NCBI GenBank assembly: GCA_003342815.1
Contig: PTEX01000120.1
Location: 2,102,039 to 2,166,038, forward strand
DNA from: Eudromia elegans
Lineage: Eukaryota > Chordata > Aves > Tinamiformes > Tinamidae
Direction: 5' to 3'
DNA length: 64,000 nucleotides
Numbering within the stretch: position 1 is the stretch's first letter; every line of letters begins with the position of its first letter. The notes under the pieces are model-generated. The model saw only the letters and a list, made by a program, of their open reading frames with translations. It was not told the origin of the DNA and ran no database searches. Positions 63,640 to 64,000 of this stretch are shown here, piece after piece. The position numbers and the translations under genes are program-made.

Positions 63640-63811
63640 TTGTAAGCATTGAAGTGAAAGAGGCCATTGAGAGAGTGCAGATCAAGATGTGAGAGATCTT
63701 GGTGCAAGCTGCAACCAAACTCAGTTCTGGAAGATTGTTCCACATACGTTGGTCTTCAGGAGTGAAAACTCCGAAACGAGGGACAGATAGCAAAGTATAA
63801 ATTCTCGCCAA
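63640..63811. repeat. Possible ancient LINE/repeat relic
   Basis: The minus-strand frame reads RFGVFTPEDQRMWNNLPEL, whose WNNLP resembles the 'W-N-x-L-P' C-terminal motif of LINE ORF2 proteins. On the plus strand 'agattgttccacatac' followed by 'caggagtgaaaactccgaaa' recalls a common old amniote repeat ('gagttccacag...gccacagagaaggccct'). Both readings point to an old dispersed element. The evidence is short and by eye, and the family is unassigned. Confidence 0.33.
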
Positions 63812-64000
63812 AGGTTACACTTATAAAGTACTTACCTGTCCTCTGTAAATGATTTCAAGTGTCAGCTTACAATAAGCTGTTATTATGAAAATGATCTTGT
63901 TCCCATAAACAATTCTTACAAGTCTCATATGTTGGCAGAAATTGTGCACAAAACAAGGTTTCCTTAAAATTTGCAGAAAATCTCCTGAAATAATTTTGGC
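63812..64000. other. Intergenic DNA, no gene seen
   Basis: Nothing recognised to the window edge. Confidence 0.55.

Noticed and set aside
63640-63811. Host gene exon encoding GVFTPEDQRMWNNLP
   Set aside because: The residues resemble the generic LINE C-terminal WNxLP motif more than a host protein, and no splice sites were identified.
1-64000. CRISPR array, operon, prophage or other prokaryotic system
   Set aside because: No regularly spaced repeats, no dense coding, and the repeats are sauropsid CR1; this is vertebrate DNA.

Overview
The window looks like vertebrate, and most probably bird, intergenic DNA. The base composition is strongly A+T-rich by eye, CpG is sparse, and there are many homopolymer T/A runs. 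Every interspersed repeat recognised with confidence is of a sauropsid type: five 5'-truncated CR1 LINE tails, two of them still ending in the CR1 terminal octamer ATTCTATG, and one endogenous-retrovirus-like LTR. Repeat content is low, as expected for a bird macrochromosome. Sequence alone does not give the species, chromosome or neighbouring genes.

No protein-coding exon, tRNA, rRNA, snRNA or CRISPR array could be supported. The longest open frames (about 100-125 codons) have no recognisable domain, and their length is about what chance gives in A+T-rich DNA of this size. Several others are translations of CR1 copies, of a (TTCC)n array or of a poly-T run. The best reading is a gene desert, or the inside of a very large intron.

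Layout. 1-10.5 kb: unique A+T-rich DNA with a possible MIR relic near 2.2 kb and a purine-rich stretch at 8.6 kb. 10.5-15 kb: the CR1-rich part, with three fragments, the largest (about 1.2 kb, minus strand, 13.8-14.95 kb) still carrying readable ORF2 C-terminal protein. 15-30.6 kb: unique DNA with two closely related CR1 tails facing in opposite directions (21.7 and 30.4 kb), three stretches that may be conserved regulatory elements (17.1, 25.7 and 26.6 kb) and a possible very old LINE fossil at 29.1 kb. 30.6-44 kb: unique DNA with short tandem duplications, hairpins, a (TTCC)n array holding an assembly gap (130 N) and a G+C-richer patch at 39.6-40.1 kb. 44-57 kb: an old CR1 tail, several G+C-rich patches (46.8, 48.3-48.7, 49.9 kb) and a CCCCT/CTCCCCTCTC satellite at 56.9 kb. 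57-64 kb: a minus-strand LTR with an adjoining polypurine tract (57.7-58.25 kb) and two possible ancient repeat relics near the right end.

No gene set or pathway can be described. I found no undescribed biological system. The items most worth a check are the candidate conserved elements, the paired palindromes at 39.45 kb, the G-quadruplex/triplex-prone satellite and the unexplained G+C-rich patches.
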